From assembly GCF_945915485.1 (NCBI RefSeq), contig NZ_CAMEFJ010000008.1:1-62582 (forward strand): a DNA stretch of 62,582 bases, given 5' to 3'. The notes beneath the pieces were generated by a model that saw nothing but the letters and a program-made list of their open reading frames with translations, searched no databases and was not told the DNA's origin. Numbering within the stretch: the stretch's first letter is position 1; each line of letters opens with the position of its first letter. Below are positions 1 to 9,173 of this stretch, piece after piece. The position numbers and the translations under genes were made by a program. This DNA is from an uncultured Agrococcus sp. Its GTDB lineage: Bacteria; Actinomycetota; Actinomycetes; Actinomycetales; Microbacteriaceae.

Positions 1-42
1 CTCCTCAGGGCGCATCTCCTCAGGGCGCATCTCCTCAGGGCG
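1..42 (+). repeat. 15-bp tandem repeat encoding PQGAS
   Basis: About three direct copies of a 15-nt unit (CTCCTCAGGGCGCAT and close variants), in frame with the FHA protein and encoding the flexible linker. It probably extends upstream of the window. Confidence 0.8.
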
Positions 43-665
43 CGTCGCAAGGACCACCGCCGCAGAGTCCACCGCCGCAGGCGTCTCCTCCCCGGGGCGT
101 GCAGCAGCACGCACAGCAACAGCACGCTCCCCTGCAGCCGTCTGCTCCTCCTCCCGCCGGTCCTGGTCGGGTGCAGTACCAGCAGTCGCACCCTGCACAA
201 CAGCGGTCTGCGCCGCCTGCGCCACCGAGCGCGCCGCAGGCGTGGCAGGAGCCGATCGATGACGACACGGTCATGCACGGTGGTGCCGGGCTCGATGACG
301 ATGTCGCGGAAACCAGGATGGCCGGGCGACGCTCCGCCGCGGTAGCGACGATCGCGCTCGACACGGGCGAGACATTCGAATTGGAGGGAAGCGCGCTCCT
401 CGGCCGTAACCCGCGCGCGGGAGCAGACGAGAACATTGCGCACGCGCTCCCCATCGCGGACCCTTCGCAGTCGATTTCGAAGACGCATCTGCTGCTCGAA
501 GTCAATGGCGCCAAGGTGTTCGCGGTCGACCGGCATTCGACGAACGGTTCGTCGCTGGAGCGGTCGGGCCAAGTGGTCAACCTGCCTCCGGGGCATCGCG
601 TCGAGTTGTTCGGTAACGATATCGTTCGAATTGGAGACCGCTCCTTGCGGCTTCAACTGACGTAG
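1..665 (+). CDS. FHA-domain protein, 5' truncated by window edge (T7SS island)
   Basis: The frame is open from the window edge, so the N-terminus is missing. The visible part starts with at least three tandem PQGAS repeats, continues as a Pro/Gln-rich low-complexity linker, and ends in a forkhead-associated (FHA) domain over the last ~105 residues. FHA signatures are visible: a GR pair (LLGRNP), an S..H pair (SISKTHLLL) and HSTNGS. FHA domains bind phosphothreonine, which fits the Ser/Thr kinase gene two ORFs downstream. It is followed after 17 nt by another FHA gene, so probably the same operon. The missing N-terminus might hold a zinc ribbon or membrane domain; that cannot be judged here. 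Confidence 0.85.
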   Translation, partial: PQGASPQGASPQGASQGPPPQSPPPQASPPRGVQQHAQQQHAPLQPSAPPPAGPGRVQYQQSHPAQQRSAPPAPPSAPQAWQEPIDDDTVMHGGAGLDDDVAETRMAGRRSAAVATIALDTGETFELEGSALLGRNPRAGADENIAHALPIADPSQSISKTHLLLEVNGAKVFAVDRHSTNGSSLERSGQVVNLPPGHRVELFGNDIVRIGDRSLRLQLT

Positions 666-682
666 ATGGATGAGGGGGCGTC

Positions 683-1930
683 ATGATGCGATTCGTGCCC
701 GGCTCGGCATGGGCCGCGGTCGCAGGTTCGCGCGTCGTCGTGCTCCCCGCTTCGGCGGCGCCCGAGCAGGTGCAGCGTGCTTTCGACGCGCTCGCTGCCG
801 GCGATTCTCTGCAGGAGATCGCACAGGCTGCCCAGCGGTACGGCAACCCTCTCGCGCTTGCCGACTTCGGGGCGGAATGCCAGCTCGCTCGCCGTTCCGG
901 CGTGCCGGCCCGCCTCGACGACAAGGATCTCGAATCGAACGCATCGAAGTCGCTCATCTTCGAAAGCCTGCGGGGAGGGTCGCTTCTGGTCGGCGACCTT
1001 CGCGCGGAGGGCGAGCCGTCGTTTCCGATCACGCACGGTGTCGCCAAGGTAAGGGCACTCGTGCTTGACCTCGCGGATGTTTCTCTCGAAACACTCGTTC
1101 CCGAGGACCTCCCCGAACAAGAGACCACCGCCGATGAAGGGTCGTTGGAGGGCGGGATCATCGACTCCGTTCCCGGCTTTCAGCGCAGTGCACCGGCCCC
1201 GGCAACTCCCGCGGCGCGAGCATACGAAGATGCCCGGTCGGCCAGCGAGGAAGTGCCGGCCCGGCTGCCGGATTCCCCGCAGACCGGAGCCCAGCAGCCG
1301 GCCGTCGCGCAACCATCGTCTGCGCAGCCTCCTGCTGGACCGCAGTTTCCTGCCGCGCAGGAGCAGCTCGGCGATCACGACGGCAACACCGTTCGCGCAG
1401 AAGACGCAGCGGAACTGATAGCCCGAAACCGCGCTGAACGCTCTGCTCAGCAGCAGGAGCAGCATCTGCACGACAGCGGTCCGCAGGTACTGTCACTGGT
1501 GTGCCACGTCGGTCACGTGAACCCGCCGTCCGCATCCGTCTGCTCCGTGTGCGGCGGAACGATCGCGCAAGGGTCGCTGCAGCGTCGCCCACGGCCCGAT
1601 TTCGCTGTGGCCGCGCTCCCGAGCGGGGAGCGCATCCCACTTCACAACACGGTGGTCTTCGGGCGCAAGCCGCGCGCGAGAAGCTCCGATCCGCACACGC
1701 GGCTGATGCAGGTCGCGAGCCCGGACGAAGACATCTCCCGCAGCCACGTCGAGATGCGGATAGAAGACTGGAACGTCGTGGCAGAAGATCTCGGTTCCAC
1801 GAACGGCACGATGCTGCTGCGTCCAGGGCAGCAACCCCAGCGACTGCGCCCCGATACGCCGACGTTCCTCTGGCCGGGAGACAGGCTCGACATCGGCGAA
1901 GGTGTCGTCATCGAGGTGCAGACACCGTGA
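683..1930 (+). CDS. FHA-domain protein with zinc-ribbon-like Cys/His cluster (T7SS island)
   Basis: 415 residues, ATG preceded by GAGGGGG. Three parts are visible: an N-terminal domain starting MMRFVPGSAWAAVAGS; a middle Ala/Pro/Gln-rich linker; and a C-terminal region with a short C-H...CSVCGG cluster near residue 275-290, likely a zinc ribbon, followed by an FHA domain (VFGRKP, SRSHVEM, LGSTNGT). The N-terminal domain resembles the start of the FHA protein at 25814 (F-PG-AW pattern), so the two islands carry paralogues. Its stop overlaps the kinase start, indicating translational coupling. Likely a phosphothreonine-reading scaffold for the T7SS; no enzymatic motif seen. Confidence 0.85.
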   Translation: MMRFVPGSAWAAVAGSRVVVLPASAAPEQVQRAFDALAAGDSLQEIAQAAQRYGNPLALADFGAECQLARRSGVPARLDDKDLESNASKSLIFESLRGGSLLVGDLRAEGEPSFPITHGVAKVRALVLDLADVSLETLVPEDLPEQETTADEGSLEGGIIDSVPGFQRSAPAPATPAARAYEDARSASEEVPARLPDSPQTGAQQPAVAQPSSAQPPAGPQFPAAQEQLGDHDGNTVRAEDAAELIARNRAERSAQQQEQHLHDSGPQVLSLVCHVGHVNPPSASVCSVCGGTIAQGSLQRRPRPDFAVAALPSGERIPLHNTVVFGRKPRARSSDPHTRLMQVASPDEDISRSHVEMRIEDWNVVAEDLGSTNGTMLLRPGQQPQRLRPDTPTFLWPGDRLDIGEGVVIEVQTP

Positions 1931-3432
1931 GCCCGAAGCGAGCGCCGGCGCCGGCCCCCGACATCCCCGGTTATGACTTCCTGCAGGTACTCGGGTCCGG
2001 CGGATTCGCGGACGTGTATCTGTATCAGCAGGCGCTGCCGAGTCGACGCGTCGCGGTGAAAGTCCTGCTGCCTTCGCAGCTGAATCAGAACACCGTCGAG
2101 CACTTCCGCAACGAAGCGAACCTGATGGCGCAACTCTCCGAGCATCCGTCGATCGTGACGATCTACGGCGCTGCCGTGACGCCGGACGGGCGACCGTATC
2201 TCGCGATGGAGTACGCGCCGAAACCGAATCTCGGCTTGCGCTATCAGAAGGAGCGCTTCTCGGTTCCGGAGGTGCTCACGCTGGGCGTACAGATCGCCGG
2301 CGCTGTGGAAACCGCGCACCGGGCGGGAATCCTGCACCGTGACATCAAACCCGCGAACATTCTCGTCACCGCGTACAATCGCCCTGCGCTGACCGACTTC
2401 GGTATCGCGACTGCCGGCGGTGCAGTGCACGAGGAATCGGGGATGTCTGTGCCCTGGTCGCCGCCGGAAGCGTTTGCGAGCACCCCGTGGGCCGGCCCCG
2501 AATCAGACGTTTTCTCGCTCTCCGCAACGCTGTATACGCTGCTCGCGGGGCGTACACCGTTCGAGCTGCCGGGGGAGAGCAACGCGAGCCTCGACCTCAT
2601 CGCTCGAATAGAGGCCGGTGACGTCGCGCCGTTGGCACGAGGCGACGTGCCGGCAGAGCTCGAGAACACACTGCTGGCCGCCATGGCGGCGAACCCGAAT
2701 CGCCGATACTCGACGGCCCTCGATTTTGGCAGGGCGCTGCAGCGGGTAGAGGCGAGCATGGCGCTGCCGATAACGCAGATCGACGTGCTCGATGACTCGC
2801 TCGCTCCCGATGCGTCCGAGGTCGAAGACGGCGGTGCGACGAGAGTGCGGGGTGTCGTCACGATCGATGCGCAGGCCGATCGGCGAACGGACTCCGCCGT
2901 CCGTCACCACCACGCGCCGATTCAAGTGGACGACCGGACCGTGGTTCGGGCCGAGATCGGGGCCGGTGAACAGCCGGCGGCCCCCGCCGAGCTGCGGGAT
3001 GCCGAGCCTCCGCGCCGAACGCGAAGACGTTGGTTGCCGGTGACGATCGCGGCAGCCGTGCTGATCGCGGTGGTCGCTACCGTCGGCGGCTTGGTGATCT
3101 TCGGCAACAACGTGCTGGAGTCTGGCTCCAACCCGGATGAGACCGAGGATGCGCCCCCGCCTCCCGCGGCTCCTCCCAGCATGCCGATCGCCTTCGTCGC
3201 AGAGATCGACGGCGACGAGGTCCACTTCTCCTGGCAGAACCCGCAGCCGCGCGACGGCGACCGCTACCAGTACCGGTACGAGCCGTCGAACGGGAACCCC
3301 GAGACGGGATGGCTCGAGTCGCCAGAATTGACGGTACCCCTCGAACCGGAAGGACCGACGTGCTTGAGTGTCTCTATCGTGCGGGCATCCGGACAGTCTT
3401 CGCAGTCGGCCCAGGGATGCACAGATGAGTGA
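1927..3432 (+). CDS. Transmembrane Ser/Thr protein kinase (PknB-like) of the T7SS island
   Basis: 501 residues from a GTG that overlaps the upstream stop. The N-terminal kinase domain has a glycine loop (GSGGFADV, residues 23-30), catalytic Lys45 (VAVKV), HRDIKPAN with Asp near 139, and DFG with Asp near 157. An acidic/proline-rich juxtamembrane linker leads to one membrane segment at about 369-392 and an extracytoplasmic region of ~100 residues resembling a fibronectin-III-like fold (FSWQNPQPRDGD). FHA genes lie on both sides and a PP2C phosphatase at 24993, so it probably phosphorylates T7SS components. The usual PASTA sensor repeats of PknB are absent, so its external signal should differ. 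Confidence 0.92.
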   Translation: MSPKRAPAPAPDIPGYDFLQVLGSGGFADVYLYQQALPSRRVAVKVLLPSQLNQNTVEHFRNEANLMAQLSEHPSIVTIYGAAVTPDGRPYLAMEYAPKPNLGLRYQKERFSVPEVLTLGVQIAGAVETAHRAGILHRDIKPANILVTAYNRPALTDFGIATAGGAVHEESGMSVPWSPPEAFASTPWAGPESDVFSLSATLYTLLAGRTPFELPGESNASLDLIARIEAGDVAPLARGDVPAELENTLLAAMAANPNRRYSTALDFGRALQRVEASMALPITQIDVLDDSLAPDASEVEDGGATRVRGVVTIDAQADRRTDSAVRHHHAPIQVDDRTVVRAEIGAGEQPAAPAELRDAEPPRRTRRRWLPVTIAAAVLIAVVATVGGLVIFGNNVLESGSNPDETEDAPPPPAAPPSMPIAFVAEIDGDEVHFSWQNPQPRDGDRYQYRYEPSNGNPETGWLESPELTVPLEPEGPTCLSVSIVRASGQSSQSAQGCTDE

Positions 3433-4135
3433 TACGCGTAGCGAAATGCAGATCGAGTTCGCCGGCGAATGGTTCCGGGTCGACCAGGCTAAGCCGTTCG
3501 TCATCGGTCGCGAAGGCGATCTGGCTATCGACGACAATCAGTACCTGCACCGGCACTTCCTGCAGGTGGGCTTCAAAGACAGTCTCTGGTGGCTGACGAA
3601 TGTCGGGTCTCGACTCTCGGCGACGATCTCCAGCGGTGAGGGAACGGTGCAGTCATGGCTGGCGCCGGGAGCGGCCCTACCGCTGGTGTTCTCGGAGTGC
3701 GTCGTCGTCTTCACCGCCGGCCCGACGACGTATGAACTGACCATGGTGACCTCCCACGCGGAGTTCGAGTTCTCACCGGCCGCCCGCCACGTCGCCGGCG
3801 AAGAAACGGTTATGCCACTGCAGTTGAGCGATGTGCAGAAACTGCTGGTCGTCGCACTCGCGGAGCCCATGCTGCGGCGCGATGCCGCTGGCGTGAGCGA
3901 ACTGCCGACGAACTCGGCGACGGCACAGCGTCTCGGTTGGTCCATGACGACGTTCAACAGAAGGCTCGACGCGCTCTGCGACAAGCTCGATCAGATGGGA
4001 GTGCAGGGGATGCGCGCCGCACCGGGCAAACTGGCAACGAACCGCCGAGCGCGACTGGTCGAATACGGGGTATCGTCGAGGCTGGTTTCGCGGGCGGATC
4101 TCGCTCTGCTGGATAACGAGCAACAGAAGCAATAG
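3425..4135 (+). CDS. FHA-like protein with C-terminal helical, possibly DNA-binding domain
   Basis: 236 residues; ATG overlaps the end of the kinase gene, so probably translationally coupled. Residues ~8-105 look like an FHA-type beta sandwich (FVIGREGDLAI, HRHFLQV) but without the usual TNG, so phosphothreonine binding is uncertain. Residues ~135-225 are helical (LQLSDVQKLLVVALAEPML, TAQRLGWSMTTFNRRLDAL) and read like a helix-turn-helix. An FHA-HTH protein inside the kinase operon is a reasonable candidate for the factor that binds the palindromes in front of the T7SS operons, but that is inference. It could instead be a purely structural adaptor. Confidence 0.75.
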   Translation: MSDTRSEMQIEFAGEWFRVDQAKPFVIGREGDLAIDDNQYLHRHFLQVGFKDSLWWLTNVGSRLSATISSGEGTVQSWLAPGAALPLVFSECVVVFTAGPTTYELTMVTSHAEFEFSPAARHVAGEETVMPLQLSDVQKLLVVALAEPMLRRDAAGVSELPTNSATAQRLGWSMTTFNRRLDALCDKLDQMGVQGMRAAPGKLATNRRARLVEYGVSSRLVSRADLALLDNEQQKQ

Positions 4136-4171
4136 AGCTGACAACGGCGTTACGCTGACGAGAGGAAATTC

Positions 4172-7100
4172 GTGCGAGTCAAACTGACCCTGCATCGCGA
4201 TGGGATCGCCCCCACCGACGTTGTCGTGACCGCGGACTCCACCGCGACGGTCGAAGATGTCGCCAACCAGATCAAGGACGCCGATCCCGAGAAGACCATC
4301 TGGGCAGACGAAGGCGAGGTGCTGTCGTTAGCCGTCGCGCCGCCCACCGAGGAGCACAGGGTCCCTATGGCTCCCGACACGCTCATCGGTGAGGCACCCA
4401 TCGGCTCGGGCTTCAACGCGCAGGTCGTCAACCTCGGCCGTCGCACGTCTTCGGCGGAGATGAACCAGGGCGCCGAAGTCGTCGCGACTCTGCACGTAAC
4501 GGGGGGCCCCGCGAAGGGGCATGAATTCCAGCTGCGCTCCGGGCACGCGACGATAGGGCGCGACCCGTCGAGCGACCTGGTGATTCCCGACTCCCTGGTA
4601 TCGAAGCGCCACGCGCGCATCGAGGTCGGTGCCCACATCGAAGTCGTCGACCTGAACTCCTCGAACGGCGTTGTCGTCGACGGCGGCCGTGTGCAGCGGC
4701 TCACGGTCGTGCCGGGCCAGCCGTTCACGCTCGGCGATTCCGAACTGGTCGTGCAGGTCGTCGGCAACTTCAATTCCTCCGGCAAGGACCCGGTTCTGGA
4801 GCGGGGCGGAGCACTCATGTTCAACCGTTCGCCGGTCGTGGAGCCGCGGTATCCCGGTGAGGAGTTCAAAGAGCCGCGCATGCCGACGGAGCGCATCAAG
4901 AACGTGTTCCCGTGGCCGATGCTCGTGGCGCCGATTCTGATGGCCGGTGCCCTCTACGCGATGACGGGCCGTATCCGTTCGCTGCTCATCATGGCCGCCA
5001 CCCCCATGATGATGTTCGGTAATTTCATAACGCAGCGTCAGCGCATGGGCCAGCAGTTCAAAAAAGACGATGCGATCTTCGAGAAGCAGTACGAAGAGCT
5101 CGAGGAGATGTTCTACAAGCAGACACCCAAGGAACGCAAGGTCAGAAACCGCGAGGTGCCCGCCGTCGCGACCGTCTTCGATCAGGCGATGAAGCTGGGG
5201 CCGATGCTCTGGAGCCGCAGGCCCGAGCACTGGAACTTCCTCGGACTCCGGCTCGGCGTCGGCGACGATGACAGCCGGAATACGATCGGTGAGAGCGACA
5301 ACCCCGAGGTGCTTCCCGAGTATGTCGAGCGCGTCGACCACCTGCGGGATCGCTTCAAGTCAATAACCGATGTGCCGATCTTCGAGTCGTTGCAGACGGT
5401 CGGTTCCGTCGGCATCGCCGGGCCCAAGGCGATGACGAGTGACGTATTGCGGGGCGTCGCCGTCCAACTGCTCGGGATGCACGCCCCCAACGAGGTCGTG
5501 ACGGTTGCGCTCACCGACCCCGATTGGACGGAAGAGCTCGATTGGCTCAAGTGGATGCCGCACACATCCAGCGAACGGAATCCGCTCAAGGACCTCCCGC
5601 TGGCCGACTCGGCGTCATCCGGGACAGCGCTGCTGAACAGCCTGGAGGAGATCGTCTACGGACGGTCCAAGGGCGGCAACGGCAGGATGAAGCCGTTCAA
5701 GGACGACTGGAATCCGATGGACTTCGGTTCCGACATCGATCGTGCGCTCAGTGACGTGACCTTCAAGGGCAACACCGCGATCGTGCTGATCGTCGCCGGC
5801 AATCCTGACGTCGACAGGCCGCGTCTGACGCAGATCCTCGAGCGCGGCTCCGAAGTAGGTGTGTTCGCGTTGTTCGTAGCGCCGACGGTAGAAGCCCTTC
5901 CCGCGGCCTGCCGTAGCTTCATCGATGTGACGGCCGGCCTGCAGCAGGCGACCGTCGGTATCGTGCGCGCCGGTGAGCTGCACGAGGGTGTCAAGGTCGA
6001 GGGCGTCTCTAACCGCTACATGACGATGCTGGCGAAGCGACTCGCCCCCGTCGTCGACTCGTCGACCGTCATAGAAGACGCATCGGACATCCCGAACGCG
6101 GTGATGTTCCTCTCGCTGACCGGCCAGGAGATCGCGGACGAGCCGGGTGCGGTCGTCGAACGATGGCGCGAAAGCAATTCGATAATCGACCGATCGGGTC
6201 GAGAGATGCCACGGCTGAAGAAGGCGGGAGACCTGCGAGCCATCATGGGGCAGGGCTCCTCGGATGTCATGACCCTCGACCTCCGCACACAGGGGCCGCA
6301 CGCGCTCGTCGGCGGCACGACCGGTGCCGGTAAGTCGGAATTCCTGCAGGCGTGGGTGCTGGGTATGGCGGCTGCGCACAGCCCGGATCGCGTTACGTTC
6401 CTGTTCGTGGACTACAAGGGAGGCTCAGCTTTCGCGGACTGCGTCGAGCTGCCCCACTGCGTCGGGCTCGTCACCGACCTCTCTCCCCACCTCGTGCGGC
6501 GAGCCCTGACGTCGCTGCGCGCGGAACTGCATCACCGTGAGCACCTGTTCAACCGCAAGAAGGCGAAGGATCTGCTCGAGCTCGAAAAGCGTCAAGACCC
6601 TGAGACCCCTCCTGCTCTCGTGCTCGTCATCGATGAGTTCGCGGCGCTCGCGGGCGAGGTGCCCGAGTTCGTCGACGGCGTCGTCGACATCGCGCAGCGC
6701 GGTCGCTCGCTCGGTATCCACCTGATCATGGCGACGCAGCGCCCTGCCGGCGTTATCAAAGACAATCTGCGTGCCAACACCAACCTGCGCGTAGCGCTGC
6801 GCATGGCCGACGAGTCGGACTCCAAAGACGTCGTCGACGACCCCGTTGCGGCATCCTTCAGCCCCTCCATCCCCGGCCGCGGCATCGCGAAGACGGGGCC
6901 CGGACGCCTCGTGCCCTTCCAGTCGGCGTACGCGGGCGGTTGGACGACGGACGAAGAGGTCACGGCGGATGTTCGCGTTGCGGAACTGCGGTTCGGTTCG
7001 ACGCTGCAGTGGGAGGCCGATAAGGCACCCGAGGTCGAGCTGACCGACGAGGATCTCGGCCCCAACGACCAGAAGCGCATCGTGCAAACGGTTATCAAAG

Positions 7101-8680
7101 CCGCCGACAAGGCGAAGATCCCGCTGCCTCGCAGGCCGTGGCTCGATGATCTCGAGCAGACGATCGCGCTGGAGGATCAGCGTCTTGCCGACACGAACGA
7201 CAGCAACATCGTGCTCGGGCTCGCGGACATCCCCGAGCGGCAGCAGCAGTCGCCCGTGTACTTCCGCCCCGACCGAGACGGCTCGCTGCTGGTGTACGGA
7301 ACTTCCGGTTCAGGAAAGACGACGGTCCTGAAGTCGATCGCCGTCGCCGCCGGAATGAATCCGGAGCAGGGCGCGGCCGAAGTGTACGGGCTCGATTTCG
7401 CATCCGGCGCGCTGCGTTCGGCGGAGCGACTCCCGCAGGTGGGCTCCGTCATCGACGGGGATGACGCCGAGCGCGTGCAGCGCGTGCTGCGGTCGCTCGG
7501 CCGCGAACTCGACAGGAGGTCGAGGCTGTTCGGTGAGGTCGATGCCTCGAACCTGACCGAGTATCGCGAGATCGCCGATCCGAAGATGACTCGCATCATC
7601 GTGCTCATCGACAACTTCCCGGAGTTCAAGAACGGCTGGGAGATCACGGCGGCGAGAGCCCCGTACTACGCGAACTTCATGCGCATCCTCGGTGAGGGTC
7701 GGCCCCTCGGTGTCCACGCTGTGCTCACGGTCGACAGGGGCGGTTCCATCTCCTCGAGCGTCGCGTCCAACGTGTCTCGTCGCGTTATCCTGCGGCTTTC
7801 GGAAGAGACCGGTTACACGCTGCTGAACGTGCCACGCGATGTCTTGAACGAGCAGTCTCCTCCGGGTCGCGCGATCGTCGATGGCGCCGAAGTGCAGATG
7901 GCCGTCATCACGGGCACGCCGAACGTCGCCGAGCAGTCGAAGGCGATGGACAAACTGGCCGAGGAGCTCGTGGCGCGCGGTGTTGAACCGATCGAGGAGA
8001 TCGGGGCGCTGCCGACGAAGATCGATGTCGCCAAGATGCCGGACTCCGTCGACGGCTTCCCCGTCTGGGGCGTCGCGGAGGATACGCTTGCGCCGCGCGG
8101 CTTCGACGCGTTCGGTACGTTCGTGATCACCGGCCCGCCGCAGTCGGGCAGAACGACGGCGATGAAGGCGATCATCCACGCGATGGAACGCTTCGACCCC
8201 GAGGTCAAGATGTTCCACTTCGGCGGCCGTCGCTCGGTGCTCAAGGACTACCGCCCGTGGGTGAGGAGCGCGACGCGCGACGACGATGCGAAGGAGCTCG
8301 CGACCGAACTGGCCGAGATCCTCGTCGACGACTCCCTCCCCGGTCGCATCGCGATCTTCATGGAGGATGCCCCGCAGTTCGCAGACAGCGGCGCGGACCG
8401 GGCACTCCGCGGGATGCTGCAGGCGGTCAATAAGAGCGATCACGTGCTCTTCGGCGACGGCGACATCTCTCGCATGACGACGAGCGCCGGCGTTGTCGGC
8501 GAGCTGAAGCAGGGGCGACAGGGCATCATCCTCATGCCGGATACGCACGATGGCGACACGATGTTCAAGGTGCCGTTCCCCCGCGTGAAGCGCACGGAGT
8601 TCCCGGTCGGACGCGGCATCTTCGTCCAGGCAGGCAAGTGGATCACGATGCAGATGCCGCACGTGAAGGACGACGAGTAA
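4172..8680 (+). CDS. T7SS motor ATPase, EssC/EccC type, with N-terminal FHA domain
   Basis: 1502 residues from GTG with AGAGGAAA upstream. Order: a ubiquitin-like/beta-rich start (~1-60), an FHA domain (~105-200: TIGRDPSSD, SKRHARI, LNSSNG), a membrane segment pair (~247-290), then three FtsK/SpoIIIE-type ATPase domains. Domain 1 has Walker A GGTTGAGKSEF (Lys ~721) and Walker B LVLVIDEF. Domain 2 has GTSGSGKTT (Lys ~1049) but IDNF in place of a catalytic Glu. Domain 3 has GPPQSGRTT, with Arg replacing Lys (~1327). This matches single-chain EssC/EccC, which powers export of WXG100 and LXG substrates. EccB, EccD, EccE and mycosin are not in the window. Confidence 0.93.
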   Translation: MRVKLTLHRDGIAPTDVVVTADSTATVEDVANQIKDADPEKTIWADEGEVLSLAVAPPTEEHRVPMAPDTLIGEAPIGSGFNAQVVNLGRRTSSAEMNQGAEVVATLHVTGGPAKGHEFQLRSGHATIGRDPSSDLVIPDSLVSKRHARIEVGAHIEVVDLNSSNGVVVDGGRVQRLTVVPGQPFTLGDSELVVQVVGNFNSSGKDPVLERGGALMFNRSPVVEPRYPGEEFKEPRMPTERIKNVFPWPMLVAPILMAGALYAMTGRIRSLLIMAATPMMMFGNFITQRQRMGQQFKKDDAIFEKQYEELEEMFYKQTPKERKVRNREVPAVATVFDQAMKLGPMLWSRRPEHWNFLGLRLGVGDDDSRNTIGESDNPEVLPEYVERVDHLRDRFKSITDVPIFESLQTVGSVGIAGPKAMTSDVLRGVAVQLLGMHAPNEVVTVALTDPDWTEELDWLKWMPHTSSERNPLKDLPLADSASSGTALLNSLEEIVYGRSKGGNGRMKPFKDDWNPMDFGSDIDRALSDVTFKGNTAIVLIVAGNPDVDRPRLTQILERGSEVGVFALFVAPTVEALPAACRSFIDVTAGLQQATVGIVRAGELHEGVKVEGVSNRYMTMLAKRLAPVVDSSTVIEDASDIPNAVMFLSLTGQEIADEPGAVVERWRESNSIIDRSGREMPRLKKAGDLRAIMGQGSSDVMTLDLRTQGPHALVGGTTGAGKSEFLQAWVLGMAAAHSPDRVTFLFVDYKGGSAFADCVELPHCVGLVTDLSPHLVRRALTSLRAELHHREHLFNRKKAKDLLELEKRQDPETPPALVLVIDEFAALAGEVPEFVDGVVDIAQRGRSLGIHLIMATQRPAGVIKDNLRANTNLRVALRMADESDSKDVVDDPVAASFSPSIPGRGIAKTGPGRLVPFQSAYAGGWTTDEEVTADVRVAELRFGSTLQWEADKAPEVELTDEDLGPNDQKRIVQTVIKAADKAKIPLPRRPWLDDLEQTIALEDQRLADTNDSNIVLGLADIPERQQQSPVYFRPDRDGSLLVYGTSGSGKTTVLKSIAVAAGMNPEQGAAEVYGLDFASGALRSAERLPQVGSVIDGDDAERVQRVLRSLGRELDRRSRLFGEVDASNLTEYREIADPKMTRIIVLIDNFPEFKNGWEITAARAPYYANFMRILGEGRPLGVHAVLTVDRGGSISSSVASNVSRRVILRLSEETGYTLLNVPRDVLNEQSPPGRAIVDGAEVQMAVITGTPNVAEQSKAMDKLAEELVARGVEPIEEIGALPTKIDVAKMPDSVDGFPVWGVAEDTLAPRGFDAFGTFVITGPPQSGRTTAMKAIIHAMERFDPEVKMFHFGGRRSVLKDYRPWVRSATRDDDAKELATELAEILVDDSLPGRIAIFMEDAPQFADSGADRALRGMLQAVNKSDHVLFGDGDISRMTTSAGVVGELKQGRQGIILMPDTHDGDTMFKVPFPRVKRTEFPVGRGIFVQAGKWITMQMPHVKDDE

Positions 8681-8785
8681 CACGGCGTTCCTCCAGCACC
8701 GTGTGCCGTAGGGCCGCAACGGCGGTCATCGTGCCGTGCCCAAGCAGCCGTCGAGTGGCCGCGGGGGTGCGAATGGATCAGGGAA

Positions 8786-8799
8786 GGGGAGTTCTCCCC
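8786..8799. promoter_or_regulatory. Palindromic operator 1, GGGGAGTTCTCCCC
   Basis: Perfect inverted repeat GGGGAG-TT-CTCCCC, flanked by A and T that extend the symmetry. A TACGAT box starts 24 nt downstream (8824-8829), placing the palindrome at or just upstream of the -35 position of a promoter for the 8871-13236 operon. Four identical 14-mers occur elsewhere in the window. Confidence 0.8.
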
Positions 8800-8870
8800 T
8801 GTGCGCTTTCGGTGAGGTGACCATACGATGGTGAAGAACGACCGATCGTGTAGGGAAGGAACAGGCTCAC

Positions 8871-9173
8871 ATGGCTGGAGATGTCGATATTCCTTTCTCG
8901 TCGATGCAGACACTTTCGAACTCCCTGACCCGGATTATCGCCGAGTTCGATGATGCGGACGAGAGGACGACAGAACTGCTCGATGCTATCGATCGACCCC
9001 AGGATCGGGGCGAGCTCCGAGACGCTGCTGAAGATTTCGAGTCTCGCTGGGATGACAAACGCGAGACGCTGCGGCGCAAGCTCGAGAGCCTCCTGGAACG
9101 AGTCGACGAGACGAAGAGTGCTTGGGAAGAGTTGGATCTCGAGTTGCAGCAGATGCAGGAGAGTAGCGAATGA
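8871..9173 (+). CDS. Small helical WXG100/Lap-like partner protein, module A
   Basis: 100 residues, entirely helical in character, ATG preceded by GGAAGGAA. It has a central hinge FESRWDDKRETL comparable with the WxG turn of WXG100 proteins, and the last helix is charged. Homologous in pattern to the products at 14207 (FESRWSGKRRQL) and 26725 (FADNWDDTRGRF). Each is the first gene of a module and overlaps a large LXG-like gene by an ATGA-type junction. In characterised Firmicutes T7SS, small helical proteins upstream of LXG toxins act as targeting partners (Lap proteins); the same role is inferred here. Transcribed from the promoter with palindrome 1. Confidence 0.75.
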   Translation: MAGDVDIPFSSMQTLSNSLTRIIAEFDDADERTTELLDAIDRPQDRGELRDAAEDFESRWDDKRETLRRKLESLLERVDETKSAWEELDLELQQMQESSE

